From the NCBI RefSeq assembly GCF_001426545.1, contig NZ_LMEZ01000005.1:581333-645332 (forward strand): a stretch of 64,000 nucleotides of DNA, in the 5' to 3' direction. The DNA comes from Mycobacterium sp. Root135. GTDB taxonomy: Bacteria > Actinomycetota > Actinomycetes > Mycobacteriales > Mycobacteriaceae. Shown piece by piece: positions 28,186 to 36,134 of the stretch (positions within the stretch are counted from its first letter, which is position 1; every line of letters begins with the position of its first letter). The position numbers and the translations under genes are program-made. Below the pieces are notes generated by a model that worked only from the letters and a program-made list of their open reading frames with translations, ran no database searches and was not told the origin of the DNA.

Positions 28186-29718
28186 TCAGCTCCTCGAGAA
28201 CATGGCCAGCATGCGACGCGTCACCGCGAAGCCACCGAAGACATTGATGCTTGCCAGCAGAATCGCGACCGTCGCCAGCGACGTGACGATCACGTCGCCG
28301 TGGCCGATCTGCAGCAGGGCGCCGACGACGATGATCCCGGAGATCGCATTGGTCACCGACATCAGCGGCGTGTGCAGGGCGTGGTGGACGTGTCCGATGA
28401 CGTAGTAGCCGATCACGATGGCTAGCGCGAAGACGGTCAGGTGCACCTGCAGCGCGGCCGGGGACAGTGCGATCAGCACGAACAGCACCGCGGCGGCGGT
28501 GAACGTGATGCCAAGGCGGCGGGCTGCCGTCATCGGTTCCTTGACCGGCTTCGCGACGACGGGCGCGGCGGCGGCGGCCGCCGGTGCGGCCGACACCTGC
28601 ACCGGCGGTGGCGGCCAGGTGGTCTCGCCGTCGCGTACGACGGTCACCGAGCGCTGCACCACGTCCTCGAAGTTCAGGGTGAGCTGCCCGTCCTTCTCGG
28701 GGGTGAGCAGCTTGAGCAGGTTGACCAGGTTGGTGCCGTAGAGCTGGGACGCCGTCGCGGGCAGGCGCCCGGCGAGATCGGTGTAGCCGATGATGGTCAC
28801 GCCGTTGTCGGTGACGATGGCCTGATCCTTGACGGTGCCCTCGACGTTGCCGCCGTTGGCCGCGGCCATGTCGACGATCACGCTGCCGGACTTCATGGAG
28901 GCGACCATCTCGGCGGTGATGATGCGGGGCGCGGGGCGGCCGGGGATCAGGGCGGTGGTGATGATGATGTCGACGTCGCCGGCCTGTTCGGCGTACAGCT
29001 CCGCCTCGCGGACCTTGTAGTCGTCGCCCATCTCCTTGGCGTAGCCGGTGGCCGAGACCTCGGCGGCCTCCTTGTCCACGTACAGGTACTCCCCGCCGAG
29101 GGACTTGACCTGGTCGGCGACCTCGGGTCGCGGGTCTGTGGCCCGCACGATGGCGCCCATGCTGCCTGCGGCGCCGATCGCGGCCAGTCCCGCCACGCCC
29201 GCGCCGACGACGAGCACCTTGGCCGGGGGCACCTTGCCCGCCGCGGTCACCTGGCCGGTGAAGAACCGGCCGAACGCGTGCGCGGACTCGACGACGGCCC
29301 GGTATCCGGCGATGTTGGCCATCGACGACAGCACGTCCAGTGACTGGGCGCGGGAGATGCGGGGCACGGCGTCCATGGCGAGCACCGTGATCGGGCGGGC
29401 CGAGAGCTTCTCGACCAGCTCCGGGTTCAGCGCCGGTGAGATCAGGCTGACCAGTGTTGCGTGGTCCTGGAGTTTGGCGATCTCGTCGACCTCACCGTGC
29501 AAGGGTGCGTTGACCTTCAGCACTACCTGCGCGGCCCAGGGATCGCCGACGTCGGCGCCCGCCTCGACGTAGGCGGCGTCGGAGAAGCTGGAGGCATCAC
29601 CCGCGCCGGACTCGACGACGACGGAGTAGCCCAGCTTGAGGAGCGCTCCTACGGTCTGCGGTGTGGCGGCGACACGCGTCTCACCCGCGTGAGACTCGCG
29701 CGGAATCCCGATCTGCAT
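28186..29718 (-). CDS. pntA: NAD(P) transhydrogenase subunit alpha, single-chain form
   Basis: This is a 510-residue alpha subunit starting [17 protein letters not shown]. Residues 1-380 form the NAD(H)-binding domain I (RDQR-like loop region, [22 protein letters not shown]ossmann motif). A Pro/Ala linker follows at about 385-405. The last 100 residues carry the domain II helices that form a separate polypeptide, PntAb, in M. tuberculosis as I recall it. Here both are one chain, as in E. coli PntA (510 residues). I chose ATG 29718 over an upstream in-frame start 13 codons earlier because the MQIGIPRE beginning is conserved in the family. It is followed by pntB with a 3-base gap. Confidence 0.95.
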   Translation of the reverse strand: MQIGIPRESHAGETRVAATPQTVGALLKLGYSVVVESGAGDASSFSDAAYVEAGADVGDPWAAQVVLKVNAPLHGEVDEIAKLQDHATLVSLISPALNPELVEKLSARPITVLAMDAVPRISRAQSLDVLSSMANIAGYRAVVESAHAFGRFFTGQVTAAGKVPPAKVLVVGAGVAGLAAIGAAGSMGAIVRATDPRPEVADQVKSLGGEYLYVDKEAAEVSATGYAKEMGDDYKVREAELYAEQAGDVDIIITTALIPGRPAPRIITAEMVASMKSGSVIVDMAAANGGNVEGTVKDQAIVTDNGVTIIGYTDLAGRLPATASQLYGTNLVNLLKLLTPEKDGQLTLNFEDVVQRSVTVVRDGETTWPPPPVQVSAAPAAAAAAPVVAKPVKEPMTAARRLGITFTAAAVLFVLIALSPAALQVHLTVFALAIVIGYYVIGHVHHALHTPLMSVTNAISGIIVVGALLQIGHGDVIVTSLATVAILLASINVFGGFAVTRRMLAMFSRS

Positions 29719-29768
29719 CCGAAGAGTCTCGCATTTGCTCAACCGGGATGTGCGCACACCTCTACGCG

Positions 29769-30773
29769 CTACAGCCAGTCGCGCCTGCGGAACATCACGT
29801 ACAGCACGGCCACCAGCAGCACGATCACCGCGGAGCTGGCGACGAAGCCCCAGACGGTGTTGAGACCCGGGTACTCGACGTTTTGCCCGTAGAAGCCTGT
29901 GACCGCCGTCGGAACGGCGATGATCGCCGCCCAGCCGGTGAGCTTCTTCATGACGGTGTTCAGCCGCGCGTCTTGAAGCGACAGGTTCGTCTCGAACACC
30001 GTCGTGACCATGTCACGAAGCGACTCGGTCCACTCCGACGCCCGCAGCACGTGGTCGTAGAGGTCGTCGTAGAGCGGGTTGAGCTCGGGGGAGGTCTTCG
30101 CGTCCAGGCGTCGGCTCTTGATGGCGCTGACGACCTCGCGCATGGGCAGCACCACCCGACGCAGCTCGACCAGGTCCTTGCGATAGCGGAAGGTGCGCCG
30201 CTGCAACCCGCGCTTGGGCCCGTCCTCGTCGAACAACTCGTCTTCGAGAGACTCGATGCCGTCGTCGAGGCTCTGCACCGCGTCGAAGTGCCCGTCCACC
30301 ACGACGTCGAGCAGGCCGTGCACGAGCGCCCCGACGCCGTACTGCTGGCCGCCGAGCTCGTCGAACCGCTGGGACACCTCGTCCATGGCGAAGCCAGGGT
30401 CGTCGCCCGCGAGCGGCGGCAGGCGCACCGTGATCAGCCCGCGGGGCAGCACGAACGCCGAGATGCGGTGCTTGACCAGCGTCGAGGTCGAGTCGTCCAC
30501 GGCCGTCAGCATCTGGACCGCGTACACCGTGAAGAACGTGTGCGTGCGATAGACGGTGGCCTTGGTGCGCTCGTTCGGTGCCGTCGCGTCCTCGACCGCC
30601 CAGATGTTGAGCTTCAGCTCATCGGCCAAGGCCATGAGCGTGTCGTGGTCGGGGTCGTAGATGTCGGCCCAGACAAGGGTGTCCTCCGAGGTGAGGCAGT
30701 CCGAGATGGCCGAAAAGGTGAAGCCATCCGCCGGTTCGCCCCGCACCCACATCCGTCCGCGCACCTCGCTCAT
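29769..30773 (-). CDS. CorA-family divalent metal ion transporter
   Basis: This protein has 334 residues from ATG 30773, or 352 from a further upstream start. The large N-terminal cytoplasmic alpha/beta domain and long helix ([19 protein letters not shown]) are followed by two C-terminal membrane helices. The pore signature reads YGQNVEY in place of the classic YGMNxE: the Gly and Asn are kept and the Met is replaced by Gln, a change known in some CorA homologues. It likely moves Mg2+ or another divalent cation. No partner gene is adjacent; it ends 51 bases before the pntA start on the same strand. Confidence 0.9.
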   Translation of the reverse strand: MSEVRGRMWVRGEPADGFTFSAISDCLTSEDTLVWADIYDPDHDTLMALADELKLNIWAVEDATAPNERTKATVYRTHTFFTVYAVQMLTAVDDSTSTLVKHRISAFVLPRGLITVRLPPLAGDDPGFAMDEVSQRFDELGGQQYGVGALVHGLLDVVVDGHFDAVQSLDDGIESLEDELFDEDGPKRGLQRRTFRYRKDLVELRRVVLPMREVVSAIKSRRLDAKTSPELNPLYDDLYDHVLRASEWTESLRDMVTTVFETNLSLQDARLNTVMKKLTGWAAIIAVPTAVTGFYGQNVEYPGLNTVWGFVASSAVIVLLVAVLYVMFRRRDWL

Positions 30774-30871
30774 GGCGCCATCATCCCGCAGCAGGCTGGG
30801 TATCTCGGTTGGGCACCGATCCCGCATCGAGATCCACGCGCCTGGTGCAATCGCGGCGGCGTGGCTCCACG

Positions 30872-31186
30872 ATGGCTGTCATGAGCGTGGTGGTCGAACG
30901 TGGACTCGCACGGTGTCCGCGATGTGTGGCGGTCGCCGACTACACCTTCGTCGAGTCCGGTCCCAATTCGTTGCGCTACGAGGTCAACTGCGGCAAGTGC
31001 GGTGAGGCCTACTGCGAGGTGCACACTCCGGTGGCGCCCGACTTCACGGCGGTGGGTGACGCGCTGGTGGTGATCCCGCAGCCCGTCCCGCCGACCGCCT
31101 TCGAGCTGCGCAGGCGGCAAGCGGTGGCGTGGTTCACCGCCGTCGTCGGCCGAATCATGGTGCGAGTCAACGGCATTCGGCACTAA
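30872..31186 (+). CDS. Small zinc-ribbon-like hypothetical protein
   Basis: This is a 104-residue protein with two CxxC pairs, CPRC (residues 15-18) and CGKC (43-46), spaced as in a treble-clef or ribbon zinc site. A further Cys is at EAYCEVH. The C-terminal third (FELRRRQAVAWFTAVVGRIMV) is a short amphipathic or membrane-associating helix. ATG 30872 or ATG 30881 could be the start. It is divergent from corA and convergent with the sigma factor, with a hairpin between. I recognise no named family. Confidence 0.65.
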   Translation: MAVMSVVVERGLARCPRCVAVADYTFVESGPNSLRYEVNCGKCGEAYCEVHTPVAPDFTAVGDALVVIPQPVPPTAFELRRRQAVAWFTAVVGRIMVRVNGIRH

Positions 31187-31203
31187 TCCGGCGGCGCACG
31201 GGC

Positions 31204-31236
31204 GAGGCCCCTCCCCGGATACCAGGAAGGGGCCTC
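31204..31236. terminator. Bidirectional hairpin between convergent genes
   Basis: GAGGCCCCT (31204-31212) pairs perfectly with AGGGGCCTC (31228-31236) around a 15-base loop, with partial extra pairing inside. It sits between the stop of the zinc-ribbon gene and the stop of the convergent sigma gene. There is no T-run, which is usual for mycobacterial terminator-like hairpins. Confidence 0.65.
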
Positions 31237-31249
31237 ATCGAAGCGGGAT

Positions 31250-32029
31250 CTACAACTGGTTGCGCAGCTCCCGAAGGGTCTTCTCCAGAATTCTGGACAC
31301 GTGCATCTGGGACACCCCGATGCGTTCGGCGATCTGACTCTGAGTCATGGACTCGAAGAAGCGCAGGTAGAGCACGGTGCGCTCCCGCTCGGGCAAGGCT
31401 GCCAGCAGCGGTCGGACGGTTTCCTGATCGGTGATGCGGTCGAATGCGAAGTCGACGTCGCCGACCGTGTCCGAGACCATCCGCGGTGCCGAATCTCCGC
31501 TCGAGACCGGCGCGTCGATGGAGTGCACGCGGTAAGCCTCAGCGGCCAACATGCTGTCGACGATGTCCTCGCGGGTCATGTCGAGCAGTTCGGCCAGCTG
31601 TCCGGCAGTGGGTGCCCGGCCCAGGGTTTGCGTCAATTCCATTGTCGCCCGGGTGATGTGCCCGTGTCGGTCCTTGAGACGACGCGGAACGTGCATCGAC
31701 CAACCGTGATCGCGAAAGTGCCTGCGCACCTCGCCCATCATCGTCGGCACCGCGAAGGCCACGAAGTGCGAGCCCTTCGTCGGATCGAAGCGGTTGACGG
31801 CCTTGACCAGGCCCAACCTTGCGACCTGCGTGAGGTCTTCGATGTCCTCGCCGCGACCCCCGTAATGGCGCGCAATGCGGTCGGCCAAGGGGAGGCAACG
31901 GTTGAAGATGGCTTCGCGGCGACGGTCGACGTCGACTGCGCCGCCCAGGGTGTGGAACATCTCCATGACGTCGGCGTACTCGTCGACCTCGTAGGTGTTC
32001 GCGGCTGGGCGTTCAAGTTGTACGGTCAT
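31250..32029 (-). CDS. RNA polymerase sigma factor, SigB/SigF/SigG family
   Basis: This is a 259-residue alternative sigma factor. Region 2 reads LADRIARHYGGRGEDIEDLTQVARLGLVKAVNRFDPTKG and FVAFAVPTMMGEVRRHFRDHGW. Region 3 includes VPRRLKDRHGHITRATMELTQTLGRAPT, and region 4 has LPERERTVLYLRFFESMTQSQIAERIGVSQMHVSRILEKTL. This is the SigF (stress/stationary phase) pattern, and the length fits SigF (about 261). The classic anti-sigma gene (usfX/rsbW) usually precedes sigF, but here the upstream side is a 479-base non-coding gap. It is therefore probably a SigF paralogue rather than the canonical locus. Its anti-sigma partner is not in the window. Confidence 0.92.
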   Translation of the reverse strand: MTVQLERPAANTYEVDEYADVMEMFHTLGGAVDVDRRREAIFNRCLPLADRIARHYGGRGEDIEDLTQVARLGLVKAVNRFDPTKGSHFVAFAVPTMMGEVRRHFRDHGWSMHVPRRLKDRHGHITRATMELTQTLGRAPTAGQLAELLDMTREDIVDSMLAAEAYRVHSIDAPVSSGDSAPRMVSDTVGDVDFAFDRITDQETVRPLLAALPERERTVLYLRFFESMTQSQIAERIGVSQMHVSRILEKTLRELRNQL

Positions 32030-32508
32030 GCGAACATCACCTCGATGATGTCACCGGCAGTAATTTCCGTTGTGCAGCAATGGTTTCCCACTGTTGGACC
32101 CCCTAACAGGCGTCCGTGAGCGCAGCGCAGGCACTAAGAGGAAAACGTCTTCGTGCCGCGTCGAGCCCGATCCGTCGAGGACGGAACCGGCAATTTGCCG
32201 TAGCCACGCGGAAAGTGTTGAGTGCATCCTCTCGCAGGAGTCTCTACGAGTTAGGCGCTTCTCAGCAGTGTCGCGGGGCTTCGTGCCCGCTTTGCACTAA
32301 ACGGGGGTGTCCTTACTGGACGCGTTCCACCCTACGCCCTTTGGCTACCAACGGGTAGGCCGGTGACTAAAACTCTCCACGAGCGCAGCTGTGTACCTGC
32401 TGGGTGCGAACAGGTAGAAACAGCGGATGACTGCGACACCTTCTGTTGATTCCTGCTGTCGCTGAACGCCTTCCGGTCAGCCCAGCCTCGCAGAAAGTCG
32501 TAGGAATC
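32030..32508. other. 479-base intergenic region between sigma factor and tauC
   Basis: No convincing coding frame is seen. This gap must hold promoters for the minus-strand sigma gene and the plus-strand taurine operon. A short hairpin, GCGGG/CCCGC with an 8-base loop, lies at 32273-32290 and has no T-run after it. I looked for a sulfur-related riboswitch core before tauC and did not recognise one. Confidence 0.5.
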
Positions 32509-33372
32509 GTGTCTGTCTTCGTAGACGTCACCCCCGACGAGTCGCACGTCGACTCGCCACCGGCGCGCACGCCGGCCAACAAATGGCGCGGCAGGCTGAC
32601 CAGGGCCGCTCTGCCCCTGCTGTCGGTCGTCGTCTTCGGCATCGGCTGGCAGCTCGTCGCGGCCGCCGGACTCTGGAACCAGACCTTCGTGCCCTACCCG
32701 AGCACCGTCTGGAAGGCATTCGTCGACGTCTCGACCACCCACGACGGCACCCGCGGCTACGCCGGCTACCTGCTGTGGGAGCACCTGTACATGACGTTGC
32801 GGCGGGTTTTCGTCGGCGTCGTGATCGGTGTCGGACTCGGCGTCGCACTCGGCCTGGTCATGGGATCCGTCGGTTGGGTGCGCAGCGTCCTCGAGCCGTG
32901 GCTGACCTTCCTGCGGGCGCTGCCCCCGCTGGCCTACTTCTTCCTGCTGGTCATCTGGCTCGGCATCGACGAGGCGCCGAAGATCACGCTGCTCGCGCTG
33001 GCCGCACTTCCGCCGGCCGCCGTGGCGACCACCGCCGCAGTGGTCGCCGCACCCGTCGGTCTCACCGAGGCGGCCCGGGCACTCGGCGCCAGCCGCCTTC
33101 AGGTGATCCGCGACGTCGTGGTGCCATCGGCACTCCCGGAGACCTTCACCGGCATCCGGCTGGCGGTCGGCATGGCCTACTCCTCGGTGGTCGCCGCCGA
33201 GCTGTTCAACGGCATCCCCGGCATCGGCGGCCTGGTCAAGGACGCAAGCAACTACAACAACACCCCCGTGGTTCTGGTTGGCATCTTCGCCATCGGATTC
33301 TCGGGCCTGATCATCGACGGTCTACTTCGCGCGATCGAACGGCGAGCCGTCCCTTGGAGAGGAAAAATATGA
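32509..33372 (+). CDS. tauC: Taurine/sulfonate ABC transporter permease
   Basis: This 287-residue permease has about six membrane helices and the BPD_transp_1 fold. The EAA loop reads GLTEAARALGASRLQVIRDVVVPSALPETFTGIRLAVGMAYSSVVAAEL, the form found in TauC/SsuC permeases. GTG 32509 has AGGA about 5 bases upstream and gives a normal length; an in-frame ATG 21 codons earlier is less likely. It precedes the binding protein and ATPase genes in a three-gene unit with overlapping ends. The substrate is assigned through the very TauA-like binding protein that follows. Confidence 0.9.
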   Translation: MSVFVDVTPDESHVDSPPARTPANKWRGRLTRAALPLLSVVVFGIGWQLVAAAGLWNQTFVPYPSTVWKAFVDVSTTHDGTRGYAGYLLWEHLYMTLRRVFVGVVIGVGLGVALGLVMGSVGWVRSVLEPWLTFLRALPPLAYFFLLVIWLGIDEAPKITLLALAALPPAAVATTAAVVAAPVGLTEAARALGASRLQVIRDVVVPSALPETFTGIRLAVGMAYSSVVAAELFNGIPGIGGLVKDASNYNNTPVVLVGIFAIGFSGLIIDGLLRAIERRAVPWRGKI

Positions 33373-34397
33373 AGCTGAGGGCACTACTCGCCGCGGCAGT
33401 CGTCACGACACTGGCTTTGGCCGGTTGCTCGGTGGACAACTCGGGTCAAGACGCGAGCAAGCCGACGATTCGCATTGGATACCAGACGTTTCCGAGCGGC
33501 GACCTAATCGTCAAGAACAACAAGTGGCTTGAAACGGCGCTGCCCGACTTCAACATCAAGTGGATCAAGTTCGACTCCGGCGCCGACATCAACACGGCGT
33601 TCATCGCCAAGGAGCTCGACTTCGGCGCGCTCGGCTCCAGCCCGGTGGCCCGCGGCCTGTCTGCGCCACTGAACATCCCGTACAAGGTCGCCTTCGTGCT
33701 CGACGTGGCAGGCGACAACGAGGCGCTGGTGGCCCGCAACGGCAGCGGCGTCAACACTTTTCCCGACCTGAAGGGCAAGCGCATCGGTACGCCGTTCGCG
33801 TCCACCGCGCACTACAGCCTGCTGGCCGCGCTGGCGCAGAACAACCTGTCCACCAACGACGTTCGACTGGTCGACCTCCAGCCGCAGGCCATTCTCGCGG
33901 CGTGGGAGCGCGGTGACATCGACGCGGCCTACACCTGGCTGCCCACCCTGGACGACCTGCGCAAGAGCGGCAAGGACCTGATCACCAGCCGTCAGCTGGC
34001 CAAGGACGGCAAGCCCACGCTGGATCTTGGTGCCGTCGCCGACGACTTCGCCACGGCGCACCCCGAGGTCGTCGACAAGTGGCGGCAGCAGGAGGCGCGT
34101 GCCCTCTCGACCATCAAGGACGATCCCGCCGCCGCGGCCAAGGCCATCGCATCGGAGATCGGCCTGACGCCGGAAGCCGTTGAGGGACAGCTGAAGCAGG
34201 GCATCTACCTGACGCCGGAAGAGCTGACCTCCGCCGAGTGGCTCGGCACCGAGGCCGCGCCTGGCAAGATCGCCGACAACCTGGAGAGCGCGTCGGAGTT
34301 CCTCGCCGAGCAGAAGCAGATCCCCGCGGCCGCTCCGCTGAAGACGTTCCAGGACGCGATCTACACCAAGGGACTGCCCAATGCCCTCAAGCAGTAA
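33369..34397 (+). CDS. tauA: Taurine-binding lipoprotein of ABC transporter
   Basis: This 342-residue exported lipoprotein has a signal peptide ending in the lipobox LAGC (Cys20). The mature domain closely follows the E. coli TauA pattern as I recall it: IRIGYQTFPSGD, FDSGADINTAF, LGSSPVARGL, EALVARNGSGVNTFPDLKGKRIGTPF, TAHYSLLAAL and QPQAILAAWERGDIDAAYTW. This makes taurine or a close sulfonate the likely ligand. The start ATG overlaps the tauC stop by 4 bases and follows GGAGAGG. The import would supply sulfur or carbon; no TauD-like dioxygenase is in the window. Confidence 0.9.
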   Translation: MKLRALLAAAVVTTLALAGCSVDNSGQDASKPTIRIGYQTFPSGDLIVKNNKWLETALPDFNIKWIKFDSGADINTAFIAKELDFGALGSSPVARGLSAPLNIPYKVAFVLDVAGDNEALVARNGSGVNTFPDLKGKRIGTPFASTAHYSLLAALAQNNLSTNDVRLVDLQPQAILAAWERGDIDAAYTWLPTLDDLRKSGKDLITSRQLAKDGKPTLDLGAVADDFATAHPEVVDKWRQQEARALSTIKDDPAAAAKAIASEIGLTPEAVEGQLKQGIYLTPEELTSAEWLGTEAAPGKIADNLESASEFLAEQKQIPAAAPLKTFQDAIYTKGLPNALKQ

Positions 34398-35190
34398 GCA
34401 GCCCTCAATCAGTAAGCAGCCCTCGAGCAGTGACGTCCGCGGCGGTCTGCGCATCGAGAGCCTCGCGCATCGCTATGGGGACGTCACCGCCCTCGGCCCC
34501 GTCGACCTCGACGTCGAGCCCGGCGCGTTCCTGGTGTTGGTCGGGGCGTCGGGTTGCGGCAAGAGCACGCTGCTGCGGCTGATCGCCGGCTTCGAGGAGC
34601 CGACCGCCGGGAGCGTCCGCGTGTCGGGCGACGTACCGAGTCCCGGGGTGACGGCAGGCGTCGTCTTCCAACAGCCGCGGCTCTTTCCGTGGCGGACGGT
34701 CGGGGGCAACGTCGACCTGGCGCTCAAGTACGCGAAGGTACCCAAGGAGCGACGGGCCGAGCGTCGCGACGAACTGCTCCTGCGAGTGGGACTCGACGGC
34801 ACCGCGGACCGCAAGATCTGGGAGATCAGCGGTGGCCAGCAACAGCGCGTGGCAATCGCGAGGGCGTTGGCGGCGGAGACGCCGCTCTTCCTGCTGGACG
34901 AACCCTTCGCGGCGCTCGACGCGCTGACCAGGGAACGGCTTCAGGAGGACGTCCGTCAGGTGAGCGCGGAGACGGGTCGGACGACGGTCTTCGTCACCCA
35001 TAGTGCGGACGAGGCGGCGTTCCTGGGATCCCGGATCGTCGTGCTGACCAGAAGACCAGGTCAGATCGCGCTCGACCTTCCCGTTGACCTGCCGCGCACG
35101 GGCGTCGACCCCGACGAGTTGAGGCGCTCGCCGGAGTACACGCGGTTACGCGCCGAAGTCGGCCGCGCCGTGAAGGCCGCAGCGGCGTAG
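34381..35190 (+). CDS. tauB: Taurine/sulfonate ABC transporter ATPase
   Basis: This 269-residue ATPase has Walker A GASGCGKST, the Q-loop QQPRLFPWRTV, signature ISGGQQQRVAIARAL, Walker B LFLLDEPFAALD and the H-loop VTHSADEA. The pattern RLFPWRTV...NV is typical of TauB/SsuB. The start ATG overlaps the tauA end by 17 bases. The first 17 residues (MPSSSKQPSISKQPSSS) are unusual because they are encoded by an 18-bp tandem repeat at the gene junction. The conserved domain begins near residue 21, so the repeat adds a disordered N-terminus. Confidence 0.92.
   Translation: MPSSSKQPSISKQPSSSDVRGGLRIESLAHRYGDVTALGPVDLDVEPGAFLVLVGASGCGKSTLLRLIAGFEEPTAGSVRVSGDVPSPGVTAGVVFQQPRLFPWRTVGGNVDLALKYAKVPKERRAERRDELLLRVGLDGTADRKIWEISGGQQQRVAIARALAAETPLFLLDEPFAALDALTRERLQEDVRQVSAETGRTTVFVTHSADEAAFLGSRIVVLTRRPGQIALDLPVDLPRTGVDPDELRRSPEYTRLRAEVGRAVKAAAA
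34384..34437 (+). repeat. 18-bp tandem repeat at tauA/tauB junction
   Basis: CCCTCAAGCAGTAAGCAG is followed by a copy with one mismatch (34402-34419) and a diverged third partial copy starting CCCTCGAGCAGT (34420). The tauA stop TAA lies in the first copy, and the repeat reads as the extra N-terminus of tauB. It looks like slippage duplication of the gene overlap. Confidence 0.85.
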
Positions 35191-35224
35191 CCGCTAATTG
35201 GATCCAGCGGCCTAACTAGCGGGC

Positions 35225-35335
35225 TTAGACCGGGGGGTACGCCGGGGGCGGGTACACGCCGCGCAGGCCCCACGGGATGAAGCTGAAGAAGTACTCGGCT
35301 TCGTCGCTGATGTCGTAGTCAGGATTCGGATCCAT
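35225..35335 (-). CDS. Small acidic, aromatic/proline-tailed protein (36 residues)
   Basis: A 36-codon frame has a strong ribosome site: GGAGG (reverse strand of 35341-35345) lies 5 bases before ATG 35335; a second ATG at 35338 is adjacent. The peptide starts MDPNPDYDISDEAEYFF and ends in a Pro/Tyr-rich tail (GVYPPPAYPPV). There is no signal peptide and no cysteine. It is divergent from the TetR/FadE pair, and a -10-like TAGACT lies upstream. M. tuberculosis has, as I recall, a small annotated frame (Rv0157A) at the equivalent place between pntB and the TetR gene; I could not check similarity. Function is unknown. Confidence 0.6.
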   Translation of the reverse strand: MDPNPDYDISDEAEYFFSFIPWGLRGVYPPPAYPPV

Positions 35336-35424
35336 CATTACCTCCATAGCGGGCCGACTTTGAGCAAAGTCTAGCCCGTAAAGAGCCGCGCCGAACAGTG
35401 GATACGGGTGATTCTCTAGACTGG

Positions 35425-35440
35425 CCAACCAGTTGATTGG
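35425..35440. promoter_or_regulatory. Imperfect palindrome, candidate operator of the TetR/FadE unit
   Basis: CCAACCAGTTGATTGG pairs at 6 of 8 positions in each half. It lies 41 bases upstream of the TetR start, in the gap shared with the divergent small gene, a suitable site for autoregulation. Size and symmetry suit a TetR dimer. Confidence 0.45.
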
Positions 35441-35480
35441 TACCCCGGGTGGAGCCCCGGCCTACGTAGAGTGAGTCGCC

Positions 35481-36134
35481 ATGTCCACCACCGAATCCTC
35501 GCCCAACGGCCTCACCCGTCGAGAGGAACTGCTTGCCGTCGCCACCAAGCTGTTCGCGGCGCGGGGTTACCACGGCACCCGGATGGACGACGTCGCCGAC
35601 GCGGTGGGTCTCAACAAGGCCACGGTGTACCACTATTACGCCAGCAAGTCGCTGATCCTGTTCGACATTTGCAAGAGCGCCGCCGACTTCACCGTCGGCG
35701 CCCTGCACGACGATCCGTCGGCATCGGCGCGCGAGATGATCTACCACTTCACCCGTCGCTTGATGGTTGGCATCGCCAGCGACATCGAGCGGGGCGCCGT
35801 GTACTTCCAAGAGGCGCCGTACATCACCGAGTGGTTCACCGAGGAACAGGTGGCCTACATCCGCAAGGCCGAGTCGTCGGTCTACGAACACGTCCGCGAC
35901 GTCATCGACCGCGGCATCGCCAGCGGCGAGTTCTACGAGTGCGACTCCCACGTGTTGGCGCTCGGCTACATCGGCATGACGCTCGGGTCCTACCGCTGGC
36001 TGCGGCCGCAGGGGCGCCGCACCGCGCAGGAGATCGCCGTCGAGTTCAGCACCGCCCTGCTGCGCGGCCTGATCCGTGACGACGCCGTCCGCTCCGAGGC
36101 GCCCCTCGGCATCGACGTTTCGGAGGCGCCGTGA
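35481..36134 (+). CDS. TetR-family regulator, Rv0158 type
   Basis: This 217-residue regulator has an N-terminal TetR domain, RREELLAVATKLFAARGYHGTRMDDVADAVGLNKATVYHYYASKSLILFDI. A long helical C-terminal ligand domain ends in GYIGMTLGSYRWLRPQGRRTAQEIAVEFSTALLRGL. It overlaps the following acyl-CoA dehydrogenase gene by GTGA, so it probably regulates that gene in the same transcript. Its position near the small gene and upstream of adhE1 matches M. tuberculosis Rv0158. The ligand could be an acyl-CoA, but this is only inferred from the partner gene. Confidence 0.9.
   Translation: MSTTESSPNGLTRREELLAVATKLFAARGYHGTRMDDVADAVGLNKATVYHYYASKSLILFDICKSAADFTVGALHDDPSASAREMIYHFTRRLMVGIASDIERGAVYFQEAPYITEWFTEEQVAYIRKAESSVYEHVRDVIDRGIASGEFYECDSHVLALGYIGMTLGSYRWLRPQGRRTAQEIAVEFSTALLRGLIRDDAVRSEAPLGIDVSEAP

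Noticed and set aside
32330..32508. SAM-type riboswitch upstream of the taurine operon
   Set aside because: I looked for the conserved core and pseudoknot pattern and could not recognise one.
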